From CAIKZY01 sp044374195 (GTDB taxonomy: Bacteria; Actinomycetota; Actinomycetes; S36-B12), in contig JBILOY010000007.1 in the NCBI GenBank assembly GCA_044374195.1, positions 46,920 through 110,919 on the forward strand: a stretch of DNA of 64,000 nt, written 5' to 3'. Below the pieces are notes generated by a model. It saw nothing but the letters and a program-made list of their open reading frames with translations. It did not search any database and was not told the origin of the DNA. This document shows, piece by piece, positions 43,419 to 51,994 of the stretch (its first letter is position 1; each line of letters begins with the position of its first letter). The translations under genes and the position numbers were made by a program.

Positions 43419-44633
43419 CTAGTGACGGTGGAATCGGGCCGGAAGCTGAACGAAACCCTGGCCGATCTCGCCCGACTGACTTCGCACCGGGAACTCCATT
43501 GCGTCGTTCCAGGTGTCGAGCAGGGTCGAGCCCGTGTAGTCGAAGACATCGATATGCACGCGGTAGCGACCGGGAAGAAGCGGGTTGCCCTCGATTGCGA
43601 TGTCGACAACCTGCTCACCCTCGATGGTGCCGAAGTCGTACCCCACGGCATGATTGCTGATCATTGACACCAGCGGGCCGGTGTCGTGTTGCAGCGCGAT
43701 GCGCAGGTTCGGGCCAAGGATCGGCTCGTTGACATCGAATTTGACCCGAATGTTGAATGTCGAGCTTGTCTCCGCGTGATTAATGGGTTCACCAGACGCA
43801 CTGAGAATCTCCGCCTTAGTAACGCGCAGCTGGCCGGTGCCGGCCCGTTCATCCTCAGGGCGAGCGGAGATGATGTTCGGATTTTTCGCCGCCTCATCCC
43901 TATTCACTCGATGCAGGTAAGCGGCGATGGTGTCGGTCGTACCTCCGGCCTGCTGCAACTCACCATGCTCAAGCCAGGCGACTTCATCGCACAATCCTTC
44001 AAGCTGTCCCAGACCATGACTCACCACAGCGATTGTGGTTCCTGATTTGCGAAGCTTGTTGAGATGATCAAAACACTTTCGCTGAAACTCTTCGTCGCCG
44101 ACGGCAAGAACTTCGTCGACCAGAAGTACATCAGGCTTCATGTGTACGGCGACTGCGAATCCGAGACGCACGTACATGCCGCTTGAGTAGTGCTTCACTG
44201 GTTCGTTAATGAATTCGCGCAAACCGCTGAAGTCGATGATCTCTTCGGTGACTGCGGCAATCTCTTTGCGCTGGAGTCCCAAAAGCGACCCGTTGAGCTG
44301 GATGTTTTCCTTGCCGGTGAGATCGGGATGGAACCCTGCGCCAAGCTCGATCAGGGCAGCTATCCGTCCGGCAGCGTTGATACTTCCGGTCGTGGGCCGA
44401 TAGATGCCACCGATCATCTTGAGCAAAGTCGATTTGCCCGAACCGTTGTGTCCGATGAGCCCGTAGACACTCCCCTTCGGAATCTGGATGGTGACATCGC
44501 GCACCGCCCAGAAATCCTGCACCTGCTTGGATCGGCCGCGTACCAGCATCTCCTTAAGCGAAGTACGGCGATCAGAGTGGCGCAGAAATCGCTTGCCCAC
44601 CTGCTGAATATCAACCGCGATCGGAGTTGTCAC
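43419..44633 (-). CDS. wzt: ABC polysaccharide exporter, ATPase with C-terminal carbohydrate-binding domain
   Basis: A 404-aa protein. The ATPase half has Walker A GHNGSGKST (around residue 63-71), signature YSSGMYVRLGFAVA and Walker B VLLVDEVLAVGD. From about residue 265 an extra beta-rich domain follows (LRVTKAEILSASGEPIN...), corresponding to Wzt_C. In characterised O-antigen systems that domain binds the non-reducing terminal residue of the finished chain and gates export. It overlaps wzm by 4 nt (ATGA type). The domain implies that the exported polymer carries a defined terminal cap. Confidence 0.92.
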   Translation of the reverse strand: MTTPIAVDIQQVGKRFLRHSDRRTSLKEMLVRGRSKQVQDFWAVRDVTIQIPKGSVYGLIGHNGSGKSTLLKMIGGIYRPTTGSINAAGRIAALIELGAGFHPDLTGKENIQLNGSLLGLQRKEIAAVTEEIIDFSGLREFINEPVKHYSSGMYVRLGFAVAVHMKPDVLLVDEVLAVGDEEFQRKCFDHLNKLRKSGTTIAVVSHGLGQLEGLCDEVAWLEHGELQQAGGTTDTIAAYLHRVNRDEAAKNPNIISARPEDERAGTGQLRVTKAEILSASGEPINHAETSSTFNIRVKFDVNEPILGPNLRIALQHDTGPLVSMISNHAVGYDFGTIEGEQVVDIAIEGNPLLPGRYRVHIDVFDYTGSTLLDTWNDAMEFPVRSQSGEIGQGFVQLPARFHRH

Positions 44634-45427
44634 AGATACTCCCCCAGATTCTCACTGGTGCGGTTGAACACCGAGAAGCCGATCCAGAACGTGAAGAACC
44701 CGACGAGGAGTAACCCGGGAATAACCCACCACATTGGCGCCGTGAGTGAGTACATGACGTCGTGCATGCTCTGAACGAACCAAGTCATCGGATTTCCTCG
44801 GACCACTGCAGAGAGCACTTCGTTCTGACCACTCACCATGCTGATTGGGTAAAGAATTGGCGTGAGGAAGTAGAACGCTCCGAGAAGTACCGTCACGATG
44901 AATTGAACGTCACCGAATCGCGCATTGAGAATCGCAAGCATGAGGCCTATTCCCTGCGCGAAGAGAGCCGTTGCGAGAAGAATGGGTATCGCCAGAATCC
45001 AGGTCCAGCCGATATTGCCTTGCCAGACAAACAGGCCCATGAGCACGAGCATCTCGAGACCAACTTGGACCAACTGCACGATGCTTGCGCCGAGAACGGG
45101 GGCCCATCCTGGGAACTGCACCTTCTTGAGCAACTCGCCGCTAATCCGCAATTGAGTCATCGACAGGGAGAGGAAACTCGAGAAGAGATTCCAGGTGACG
45201 ATCCCGGTGAACAGGTAGGCCGCATAGCTTGAGCCCTCACCATTGCCTAGCGGAGGGGCCTGGACCCTAAAGACCATGCTGAACACGGCAGCGAAGATGA
45301 CCAAGGTGGCCAACGGCTGGAGGAGTGACCAGCCCCATCCCAGAATGCTCGTGCGGTACCTGGTCTTGATGTCACGACTGGCGAATGCCCAAACCAGGGC
45401 CCGCCGGGTGTAGAGGTCGGTCAGCAC
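44630..45427 (-). CDS. wzm: ABC polysaccharide exporter, membrane subunit
   Basis: A 265-aa ABC-2 type permease with six membrane segments. The N-terminal amphipathic stretch LVWAFASRDIKTRYRTSILGW leads into the first segment and NARFGDVQF precedes the fifth; both are usual for Wzm/TagG proteins. GTG 45427 follows AGAGAGG. It is the first gene of the operon wzm-wzt-GT2/GT2-GT4. With Wzt it would move a lipid-linked polymer from the cytoplasm across the membrane. Confidence 0.92.
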   Translation of the reverse strand: MLTDLYTRRALVWAFASRDIKTRYRTSILGWGWSLLQPLATLVIFAAVFSMVFRVQAPPLGNGEGSSYAAYLFTGIVTWNLFSSFLSLSMTQLRISGELLKKVQFPGWAPVLGASIVQLVQVGLEMLVLMGLFVWQGNIGWTWILAIPILLATALFAQGIGLMLAILNARFGDVQFIVTVLLGAFYFLTPILYPISMVSGQNEVLSAVVRGNPMTWFVQSMHDVMYSLTAPMWWVIPGLLLVGFFTFWIGFSVFNRTSENLGEYL

Positions 45428-45583
45428 TGGCTACCACCTCTCTTCCGCATGACCCGCCGAGTCTATCCGCCATGAGGGAATCCCCCTTGGGGCGCGCGGC
45501 TCGCTCAGGAGGGCGGCCATGGCTTTCGTCCCTCGATTTTCGGCTGTTCGTGGGTACTCTCTAAGAACCCACTAGGAGGACAC

Positions 45584-46846
45584 ATGAACTCACGCACTGC
45601 CAGCACCACCTGGGCCCGTCGCGCTGCCGTTGCCGGCTGCGCAGCACTTGCCCTCGGTGCCACTTCCCTCGGCCTTGCTCAGGTTGCCTCGGCGGCCCCT
45701 GCCAAGGGCTTCATCGCATCACCCAACGGCATGGTCGGCCTACAGCAGACCGTCGTGATCAGCGCACCCAGTGCCAAGGGCCAGGTCGTCACGATCGGCT
45801 TACAGAACGCCAGCACGGCGCAGACCCTGCAGACCACGATCGGCTCGAATGGCTACGGCTACCTATCTTGGACCCCGACCTTCGGCGGCTCCTGGACCAT
45901 CAACGGTCTCGGCAACATCATCAGCTCGGGCTCGACGACCATCAACGTCGCCGCGATGCCGACCTACACAGTGCTGCTCGCGCAGAACAACGTTCAGAAC
46001 GGCGTGAACAACAACCTGAGCGCCGCGGTCATCGCACCCATTGGGTCTCTGGCACCGACCGGCAGCGTGTATCTCGCTACCTCGTTCGGCAATGGCATCA
46101 CCACGCAGCCGCTGACAGGCCTCTACGGTGGCACGACAGCAACCGCCACCCTGCCGTGGACCCCGAACGGCAACGGTCCGCTACCCATCTTGGCGACCTA
46201 CACCCCGGGCACTTCGGCCAACAGCGGTTCGGTCAGCCCGATCTCGCAGCCGAACATCACTCGTGAGGACTCCATCGTCGCATTGCGTTGGCCTGCAACG
46301 CTTTACGTGAACCAGCCCACCGTGCTGCAGGCAGTGCTGGGTGCGGGCATTCCGCAGGGCTCTGTCGCCTTCTACATGGATGGCCAGGGCATCAGCGGTT
46401 CGATCCCGACCGTGAACGGCGTCGCATCGCTTCAGTGGACTCCGCCGGTAGGTGGCGTGCACAACATCTCGGTCGCGTTCACCTCTAACACCCCGATTCC
46501 CGGCATGGGCTCAAGCGGCTCATCGTTGCAGTCGGTGAACATTCAGCCGTCCAAGGCCCAGGACAACATCACCGTTGACCCCCCGACGATGCCCGCGTGG
46601 TCGATCGCGGCTCCAATCGTGATGAAGGCCGGCAGCAACCTGACTCTCGCCGGCACCGCGGTCTCCGGCTCGACGGTCGTGTTCAGCGAGCAGGGACCCT
46701 GCTACATCAACGGCTCAGTTCTCTACGCACCGTCGGCAGGCTCGTGCCAGATCACTGCCGTCTCGCCGGGCAATGCAACTCTGAACCCGACCACCGAGAC
46801 GTACACGGTCACAGTGACTGCACCGCCGAAGAAGAAGCGCAGCTAG
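45584..46846 (+). CDS. secreted Ig-like repeat protein
   Basis: A 420-aa protein with an Arg-containing signal peptide and an AxA cleavage site near residue 38 (VASAAPA). The mature part consists of about four beta-rich repeats of 80-100 residues with aromatic W-T-P ends (WTPTFGG, WTPNGNG, WTPPVGG), like bacterial Ig-like domain 3 modules. The C-terminus ends PPKKKRS and has no LPXTG motif. AGGAGGA lies 3 nt before ATG 45584, and a short inverted repeat (GTGGGT/ACCCAC, 45550-45572) sits just upstream. It is divergent from wzm and ends in a strong terminator. Probably surface-associated or released; no enzymatic motif is seen. Confidence 0.8.
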   Translation: MNSRTASTTWARRAAVAGCAALALGATSLGLAQVASAAPAKGFIASPNGMVGLQQTVVISAPSAKGQVVTIGLQNASTAQTLQTTIGSNGYGYLSWTPTFGGSWTINGLGNIISSGSTTINVAAMPTYTVLLAQNNVQNGVNNNLSAAVIAPIGSLAPTGSVYLATSFGNGITTQPLTGLYGGTTATATLPWTPNGNGPLPILATYTPGTSANSGSVSPISQPNITREDSIVALRWPATLYVNQPTVLQAVLGAGIPQGSVAFYMDGQGISGSIPTVNGVASLQWTPPVGGVHNISVAFTSNTPIPGMGSSGSSLQSVNIQPSKAQDNITVDPPTMPAWSIAAPIVMKAGSNLTLAGTAVSGSTVVFSEQGPCYINGSVLYAPSAGSCQITAVSPGNATLNPTTETYTVTVTAPPKKKRS

Positions 46847-46860
46847 TCACTCCGAACGAT

Positions 46861-46894
46861 CGAAAGGCCCCTGGCTCACGTCAGGGGCCTTTCG
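46861..46894. terminator. bidirectional stem-loop terminator
   Basis: A perfect 13-bp inverted repeat, CGAAAGGCCCCTG and its complement, with an 8-nt loop, lies between two convergent genes (stops at 46846 and 46914). No long T-run follows on the plus strand, which is common in actinobacterial terminators. Confidence 0.88.
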
Positions 46895-46913
46895 CATGTC
46901 TGGTGATTGCTCT

Positions 46914-48758
46914 CTAGCTGGCTCCGCGACCTTTCATCTTGCGCAGCGGTGCTGTGACCTTCCAGCTGCGGGTGCCTTGGATGAAGTCGAGTTCCGCCCG
47001 AAGGGCGTCTGCTGCGGCCTTCAGTGCGATGTTCTGAGTCGCGAGGTCGTCTGAGCGCAGCACCACGAAGGAGCGGATACCGAGGAAGCCCTCGATGGAG
47101 TCGGTCGCATCCGTCACGGTGAGAGTCACTTGAGCGGGCTCGCCGGCCTTGCCGTCACCGAGGGGCAGAGTGATGACCGAACCGAGGTAGACCTCCTCGC
47201 GCAACGGGCCACCTGGGCCGACGGCATCGATCTGCACAACACCGGGCATCGAACGGCTGGCGATAAGGATGCTCAGCGGGCCATCGACTGGGCGGGTGAG
47301 ACGGAAGTCGGCGCGGCGACCGGGGCGGATCTCGTTGCCCCACACCTGCGGCGAACCGAAGGTGCCGATCACAGCAGCGTCGACAACCTCGAAGTCATCG
47401 GAGCCACGCGGTTGGCGCAGCATCGGAGTGAGGCCCTCGCGCTGCACGTGATCAAGGTACTGATCCGCGTGACCGGCATCAGGCGCCTGACCACCAACAG
47501 CGAGCACGTATTCACGGCCAAGTTCGATGCTCGGATACATCGGCTTCCTCGATTCAGTGGAGAGGGCGTACGTGACATCACGCATGAACGCGTCAGTGAC
47601 CTGCTGCCAGGTGATGTCGTGGAAGTTCTCTTCGATGCTCTTTTCAATCTTTGGGCGGTTACTCGCATTCATTCCGTCGCGCTCGATGACAGCGACGAAG
47701 TCATCGACATCACCCGAAGTGAAGTAGCTAGCGAGTTCGCCGCCGGCCTCGGGAAGCGAGGAGTTGTTCGCAACGATGGCGACTTTGCCGAAAGCCAGGC
47801 TCTCGGAGACTGGTAGGCCCCAGCCCTCGTAGCGGCTGGGATAGACAGTGAACTGCGCGTTCGCATAAAAGCGAGCCAGTTCTTCGTCGGTCACGCTATT
47901 CGAGAGCACCGAGACCTTGCCGGATAGCCCTTGCGTGGCAACGTATTCATCGAGGAAGGCGTTCGCATTCCAGCCCAGCCGACCGATGCATACGAGATCA
48001 GGGACATTCTCAGCGCCGTGCTTGGCGATCAATGTCTTCCACGCATCGAGGGCGAGCATGTGGTTCTTGCGTGACTCGACGGTGCCGACGAAGAGGGCGT
48101 AGTCGCGCGGCCACGGTGACTCACTCGTATCGAACTGGCCGGGCTTCAAGCCGCAGGGAAGTCCTGTGACCTCTCCGCGCGGTGCTACTTCGCCGTGCTC
48201 GGTTGCGTACTTCGCAAAGTCATTCGCACTCGACTGCGAGATTGCGGGAACAGCAGATGCTGTCTGGATCACGAGGGTGAGGTAGCGCTCGAAGAGTCGA
48301 TTGACTGCAGCCGTGTGACCGGTCTCGAGCACCGGAGTCAGGTCGTAGAGAAGGTAGACACTCTTGGCGCCCTTGGCGGCAACATCTCGCGCAGCAAGCA
48401 TCAGTGCATCGTTGATCCACACAGCACCGGGGTAGACCATCACGGTCTCGGCGTTGATCTCGATCGGATTCGCTGAGTGGGCTCTGTGGAGGGCAGCGGA
48501 TGCGGCAACTGCGATGGCATCGCGATCGGGGGCGGGGTTGTGGCTGGCGGCGCCGGTCATGATCAGTGCCTGGGTCTCAGCGGCACTCAGGGCTACGAAG
48601 ACCCCTCGGGGGCGATCCAACATCACTGCGGCAGCGGGGGCCGAGGCGTTATCGCCGAGCATCAGTGGGGCCATCTCAGCGATAACCCGCTGCACGCCGG
48701 AGACCGATTCACGGCGCTGGAGGAATTCGACCAGGTCGGTCACGTCCAGCAGCAGCAT
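46914..48758 (-). CDS. family 4 glycosyltransferase with C-terminal beta domain
   Basis: A 614-aa protein. The N-terminus RRESVSGVQRVIAEM is the GT4 glycine-loop region. AISQSSANDFAKY, YALFVGTVESRKNH and VYPSRYEGWGLPVSESLAFG place a GT4 core at about 1-400. A further 200 residues (from about 430) contain a beta-rich domain and end with GTRSWKVTAPLRKMKG, a basic segment shared with other GTs of this locus. ATG 48758 has the leaderless -10 TAGGCT 6 nt upstream. It is monocistronic and ends at the shared terminator. Confidence 0.84.
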   Translation of the reverse strand: MLLLDVTDLVEFLQRRESVSGVQRVIAEMAPLMLGDNASAPAAAVMLDRPRGVFVALSAAETQALIMTGAASHNPAPDRDAIAVAASAALHRAHSANPIEINAETVMVYPGAVWINDALMLAARDVAAKGAKSVYLLYDLTPVLETGHTAAVNRLFERYLTLVIQTASAVPAISQSSANDFAKYATEHGEVAPRGEVTGLPCGLKPGQFDTSESPWPRDYALFVGTVESRKNHMLALDAWKTLIAKHGAENVPDLVCIGRLGWNANAFLDEYVATQGLSGKVSVLSNSVTDEELARFYANAQFTVYPSRYEGWGLPVSESLAFGKVAIVANNSSLPEAGGELASYFTSGDVDDFVAVIERDGMNASNRPKIEKSIEENFHDITWQQVTDAFMRDVTYALSTESRKPMYPSIELGREYVLAVGGQAPDAGHADQYLDHVQREGLTPMLRQPRGSDDFEVVDAAVIGTFGSPQVWGNEIRPGRRADFRLTRPVDGPLSILIASRSMPGVVQIDAVGPGGPLREEVYLGSVITLPLGDGKAGEPAQVTLTVTDATDSIEGFLGIRSFVVLRSDDLATQNIALKAAADALRAELDFIQGTRSWKVTAPLRKMKGRGAS

Positions 48759-48764
48759 GGGGCA

Positions 48765-48770
48765 AGCCTA
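48765..48770 (-). promoter_or_regulatory. -10 element for the GT4 at 46914 (leaderless)
   Basis: TAGGCT on the minus strand ends 6 nt before ATG 48758. Confidence 0.5.
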
Positions 48771-48872
48771 GGGCTGGGTTCGCCAGCCCTGACCGAGCGT
48801 CTCAAAATGACGGTTCTCCACAAAGATGAATCCTGAATGTACGGCAGATGAACATAAGCCTCACGTTTCGGC

Positions 48873-48878
48873 TAGATT
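48873..48878 (+). promoter_or_regulatory. -10 element for the sulfotransferase
   Basis: TAGATT, 36 nt before ATG 48915. It would give a leader of about 30 nt that contains the AAGGAGG at 48904-48910. Confidence 0.45.
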
Positions 48879-48903
48879 TTGCGGTCAGTACACGAGACGG
48901 TCG

Positions 48904-48910
48904 AAGGAGG
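48904..48910 (+). promoter_or_regulatory. strong Shine-Dalgarno deciding the sulfotransferase start
   Basis: AAGGAGG, 4 nt before ATG 48915. It is the best ribosome site near this gene, although the protein encoded by the first 300 nt looks unusual. Confidence 0.55.
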
Positions 48911-48914
48911 GACG

Positions 48915-49976
48915 ATGCCCCGCAGACATGCGCTTAGAACGGGTCCCTGTTTCACCCTCGATGAAGCCTCCGTCTGGGGCCGACCGCGGGTCGCCACGTC
49001 AGTCACGTCTGACTTACCCGATTCGTCCAGAGCCATGCTTGGATCACATCTCATTGCGGACTCCCTCTGGAATGCCTCACTCACAGGTGCTCCTGCCCTC
49101 GTCAAGGCGGCCGGGCTAAAAGGGGCCTATCGATCGAGGGTTTTTCACCCCATCGCCTCTCGGACCTATCGGCTGTCTTGCGCGAGGCGAAACCCTCGCG
49201 CCTCCAGGTCACTCATGAACTTTCTCGAGAGGTTCGCGGGGGTGCCCGCCTCGCGAACGACACGGCCCTACTCGCACCTGCTCGGAGGCCGGGAGTCTGT
49301 GAGCGAGTACGAAGGCACAAAGAACCAGGATTACGCGCTTCCCTATGTTCTCGTCGCCGGCTACCCGCGATCAGGCACGACGACACTTCAGAATCTGGTG
49401 CGAAACACCTATCCGAGCCACTTCATCGAATCCAAAATCCTAGGCCGGCACTCTCTTTGGACGGCCGCCAAGCATGAAATCCAGGTAGCAGAAGACCTCG
49501 CACATCTCGGAACCGAAGAAGCCGTGATCTTCGTGGCTATGCGCAACTTCCGTGATGCGGCAGCCTCACTGCTTGTAGCGCGTGGAGACAACCCCACCGA
49601 CCTTCACTGGGAAGCGCAAAGATGGCGCCAGTGGTCGGCACTGCTCGGCTCACCGAACATCTTCCCCGTTGCATTCGAGGATGTCTCACGCAAGTCGCCA
49701 TACGAATTGTCGATGCAACTCGCTCAGTTATCCCAGCTCAAAATTGAACATCTTCTAAGGACGACCGATAGCCATTCGCAGCTTTACGAACTCGCACGCG
49801 AACGCGATATCCCTGATCACCGCAAGAGCAATCTCCCAAATGCTGAGCGTCGCTCGCTTCTCTCCGAAGCTCGTGCTTATGTCGATCAATCGATTGAGCC
49901 GCGCTTGCTCGGTGAGCTCGATGACATTTACTCGAAATTCGTGAGCAACATCGCCTCACCACAACGCGTCGGCTAA
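48915..49976 (+). CDS. sulfotransferase family protein with unusual N-terminal extension
   Basis: A 353-aa protein. The sulfotransferase core begins near residue 143. LVAGYPRSGTTTLQN (149-157 for GYPRSGTTT) is the PAPS 5'-phosphosulfate loop, and FVAMRNFRDAAAS resembles the 3'-phosphate-binding RxPxxxxxS segment. It would transfer sulfate from PAPS to a glycan hydroxyl. The first 100 residues are Arg- and Ser-rich with rare codons (AGA, TTA, CTA) and resemble no sulfotransferase region. An internal ATG at 49215 would give a 253-aa protein, closer to the usual size, but has no ribosome site. Promoter and SD favour 48915. The 3' end overlaps the convergent GT2 by 4 bp. Confidence 0.68.
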   Translation: MPRRHALRTGPCFTLDEASVWGRPRVATSVTSDLPDSSRAMLGSHLIADSLWNASLTGAPALVKAAGLKGAYRSRVFHPIASRTYRLSCARRNPRASRSLMNFLERFAGVPASRTTRPYSHLLGGRESVSEYEGTKNQDYALPYVLVAGYPRSGTTTLQNLVRNTYPSHFIESKILGRHSLWTAAKHEIQVAEDLAHLGTEEAVIFVAMRNFRDAAASLLVARGDNPTDLHWEAQRWRQWSALLGSPNIFPVAFEDVSRKSPYELSMQLAQLSQLKIEHLLRTTDSHSQLYELARERDIPDHRKSNLPNAERRSLLSEARAYVDQSIEPRLLGELDDIYSKFVSNIASPQRVG

Positions 49977-50815
49977 AGGCTGGCTCGCAACAGATTGCCT
50001 CTGCTCAATTGCTTCCACAACGCCGGAGTCGCGCATTGAGCACGCAGGATCGTGCTGAGGTCCTTAGCCTTCTGCAGACTTGAACCAGCGTTCTTTGTCC
50101 TGGTTTTCCACTTACTTGATGAGCTCATGGCCTGAGTCCCCGTATCTAGCCCCACCTGCTGATCACCCTGAACGCGGTAGTCGATCATTGATTCCGAATC
50201 GATAAGCATGCCCAGGCGCACGGTGGCGAGCAGGCTCCACCAGCGGTCGTGCAGCCAGCCTTCGGGAATCTCCTGCTCGGCGAAGTAGCGGGGCTTGATG
50301 GCACTGGCTCCGCCGGTGGCGAGTGAGTGCTTGAGGGCGTACTTCAGTTGCTGATCTGCTGGGAGTTCATTCCAGTTCGCGGCGACGGGGAATGTGGTGC
50401 GCAGGGTGCCACCGATGGGGGTGCCGGTTTCGTCGACGAGCGTTCCGTCGGAGGCGACCATGAGAATGCTTATGCCGGCATTGGTGTTGCCGCCTTCGAG
50501 GAGTGCTGCCTGGTGCTCGACCCTTGTCGGGTGCCAGATGTCGTCGTGATCGCCGAGCACGACGATGTCGGCATCCTTGGCCTCGCGGATGCCCTGCTGG
50601 AAGTTCTGGGCAATCCGGGTGGTGGTCTCGGTAGCAGTAGTGGTGGCCTTGATCGGCGTGATGTTGTGTTCGCCCAGGATCTTTTCTGTGCCATCGGTGG
50701 AGTTATCGTCGATGACGACGATGCGATCAAGCTTGCGAGTCTGATTCTCGATGCTGTCGAGAGTCGCCTTGAGCCAGCGCTCGGAGTTGTGAGTGACGAG
50801 AACCGCGGCGATCAC
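49973..50815 (-). CDS. family 2 glycosyltransferase
   Basis: A 280-aa GT-A protein with AAVLVTHNSERWLKATLDSI, IVVIDDNSTDGT and VVLGDHDDIWHP, the common GT2/rhamnosyltransferase arrangement (HDDxW metal site). LHDRWWSLLA and IDYRVQGDQQVG are acceptor-side features. It overlaps the DUF1972-GT4 gene upstream by 4 nt and is co-transcribed with it. With rmlC close by, rhamnose transfer is a reasonable guess. Confidence 0.85.
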   Translation of the reverse strand: MIAAVLVTHNSERWLKATLDSIENQTRKLDRIVVIDDNSTDGTEKILGEHNITPIKATTTATETTTRIAQNFQQGIREAKDADIVVLGDHDDIWHPTRVEHQAALLEGGNTNAGISILMVASDGTLVDETGTPIGGTLRTTFPVAANWNELPADQQLKYALKHSLATGGASAIKPRYFAEQEIPEGWLHDRWWSLLATVRLGMLIDSESMIDYRVQGDQQVGLDTGTQAMSSSSKWKTRTKNAGSSLQKAKDLSTILRAQCATPALWKQLSRGNLLRASL

Positions 50816-51972
50816 GAGCTGGCCTTCGTTCCTGAGATGCCCTTGCCCTTCTTGGCCTTAGGCTTCTTGCCCTTGTCGGCGAGCATCTTGTTCGCGAGCT
50901 TCTCGTAATCATCGGTGACGGAGTCCCACTGATACGCATCTCGAATACGTTGCTTCTCGATGGCAGGAAGTTCGGCGAGCTTGGCGTCGAGTTCATGATT
51001 GGCAATCTGATTGAAGATCGCGATCAGGGCATCCGCGTCGGGCCAGAACAGAGCGGTGTTCGCAGTGACCTCGCGATTGAACTCGACGTCATAGGCGAGC
51101 ACCGGGGCGCCGGCACCCATCGCGCGTAAGAGTGACGGATTGGTGCCGCCAACTGAGTGACCGTGGATATAGGTCGCGGCGTTGGCGTAGAGCTGGTCGA
51201 GAAGTTCTTGGTCGTAGATGCCGCCGGTGAAGCGAATGCGCGGATCACTCTTCGCTGCGGCATGCACCTTGTCGACGTACCACTGGCTATAGGGAGCGCT
51301 GCCGACCACGATCAGCGGACGCTGCTCATTGCTCTCGCGATAGGCATGCACGGCATCGAGCACGTGGTTCTCGGGTTCGAACCTCGCGACGATCAAGTGG
51401 TAACCCTGCGGAGTGAGATCGAGTTCAGCGATGCGGGCACTGCCCGGGTCGATGACCTCGGCGCCGTAGGGAATGACCACGCAGGAGCGGCCGTAGTCAC
51501 GCTGCACGTAGTCGGCGATTGCCTGGGCGTCGGCAATAACTTCCTGGCCCCAGTTGATGGAAGCCTTCTCGGCCCAGCGGTAGTACTTCGCGCCCGTGCC
51601 GCGCCACTTCTCGCGCTTTGATTCCAGACCGTCCAGATGAATGGCGGTCGGGATTCGTGCGGCCTTGAGCGGGGGCAAGAGCGGGGCGTTGCCGGCATTG
51701 AGCAGAAACACCACATCGGGGTGATCAGCGATGATCGAGTGAGCGGTGCTGACAGCCGTATGAGACAGAGTCTCGGCCATGCGATGGCGCACCGCCGGAG
51801 CATTGACCAGTTTCATGCCCTCGTACTCGGTGATGGTCTGACCGGGGTTGCGGCAGTAGACAGTGACCTCGTGGCCGCGCTGCACGAGACGCTTGCCGAT
51901 CTCCTCGACTGCCGTCTCGAAACCGCCATATTGAGCAGGCACACCGCGGGTGCCCATCATGGCGATCTTCAC
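50812..51972 (-). CDS. DUF1972-type family 4 glycosyltransferase
   Basis: A 386-aa GT-B protein. The start KIAMMGTRGVPAQYGGFETAVEE is represented by GTRGVPAQYGGFET and is diagnostic of DUF1972, the N-terminal domain of a group of rhamnosyl- and glucosyltransferases. VIPYGAEV, LIVARFEPENH and HGHSVGGTNPSLLRAMGAGAPVLAYD complete the GT4 core. The C-terminal 25 residues are Lys-rich (KGKKPKAKKGKG). GTG 51972 has TATCGT 6 nt upstream. It forms an operon with the GT2 at 49973. Confidence 0.88.
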   Translation of the reverse strand: MKIAMMGTRGVPAQYGGFETAVEEIGKRLVQRGHEVTVYCRNPGQTITEYEGMKLVNAPAVRHRMAETLSHTAVSTAHSIIADHPDVVFLLNAGNAPLLPPLKAARIPTAIHLDGLESKREKWRGTGAKYYRWAEKASINWGQEVIADAQAIADYVQRDYGRSCVVIPYGAEVIDPGSARIAELDLTPQGYHLIVARFEPENHVLDAVHAYRESNEQRPLIVVGSAPYSQWYVDKVHAAAKSDPRIRFTGGIYDQELLDQLYANAATYIHGHSVGGTNPSLLRAMGAGAPVLAYDVEFNREVTANTALFWPDADALIAIFNQIANHELDAKLAELPAIEKQRIRDAYQWDSVTDDYEKLANKMLADKGKKPKAKKGKGISGTKASS

Positions 51973-51978
51973 CTGCTC

Positions 51979-51988
51979 ACGATAGCCT
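51979..51988. promoter_or_regulatory. overlapping divergent leaderless -10 elements
   Basis: TATCGT (minus, 51979-51984) ends 6 nt before GTG 51972, and TAGCCT (plus, 51983-51988) ends 6 nt before GTG 51995. They share two base pairs, so the whole divergent control region is 22 bp. Confidence 0.55.
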
Positions 51989-51994
51989 CACGGC

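Noticed and set aside
45550..45572. Inverted repeat GTGGGT/ACCCAC just before the ribosome site of the secreted Ig-like protein as a riboswitch or attenuator.
   Set aside because: Only a 6-bp stem with an 11-nt loop and no alternative structure was found. It is too weak to call a regulatory RNA.
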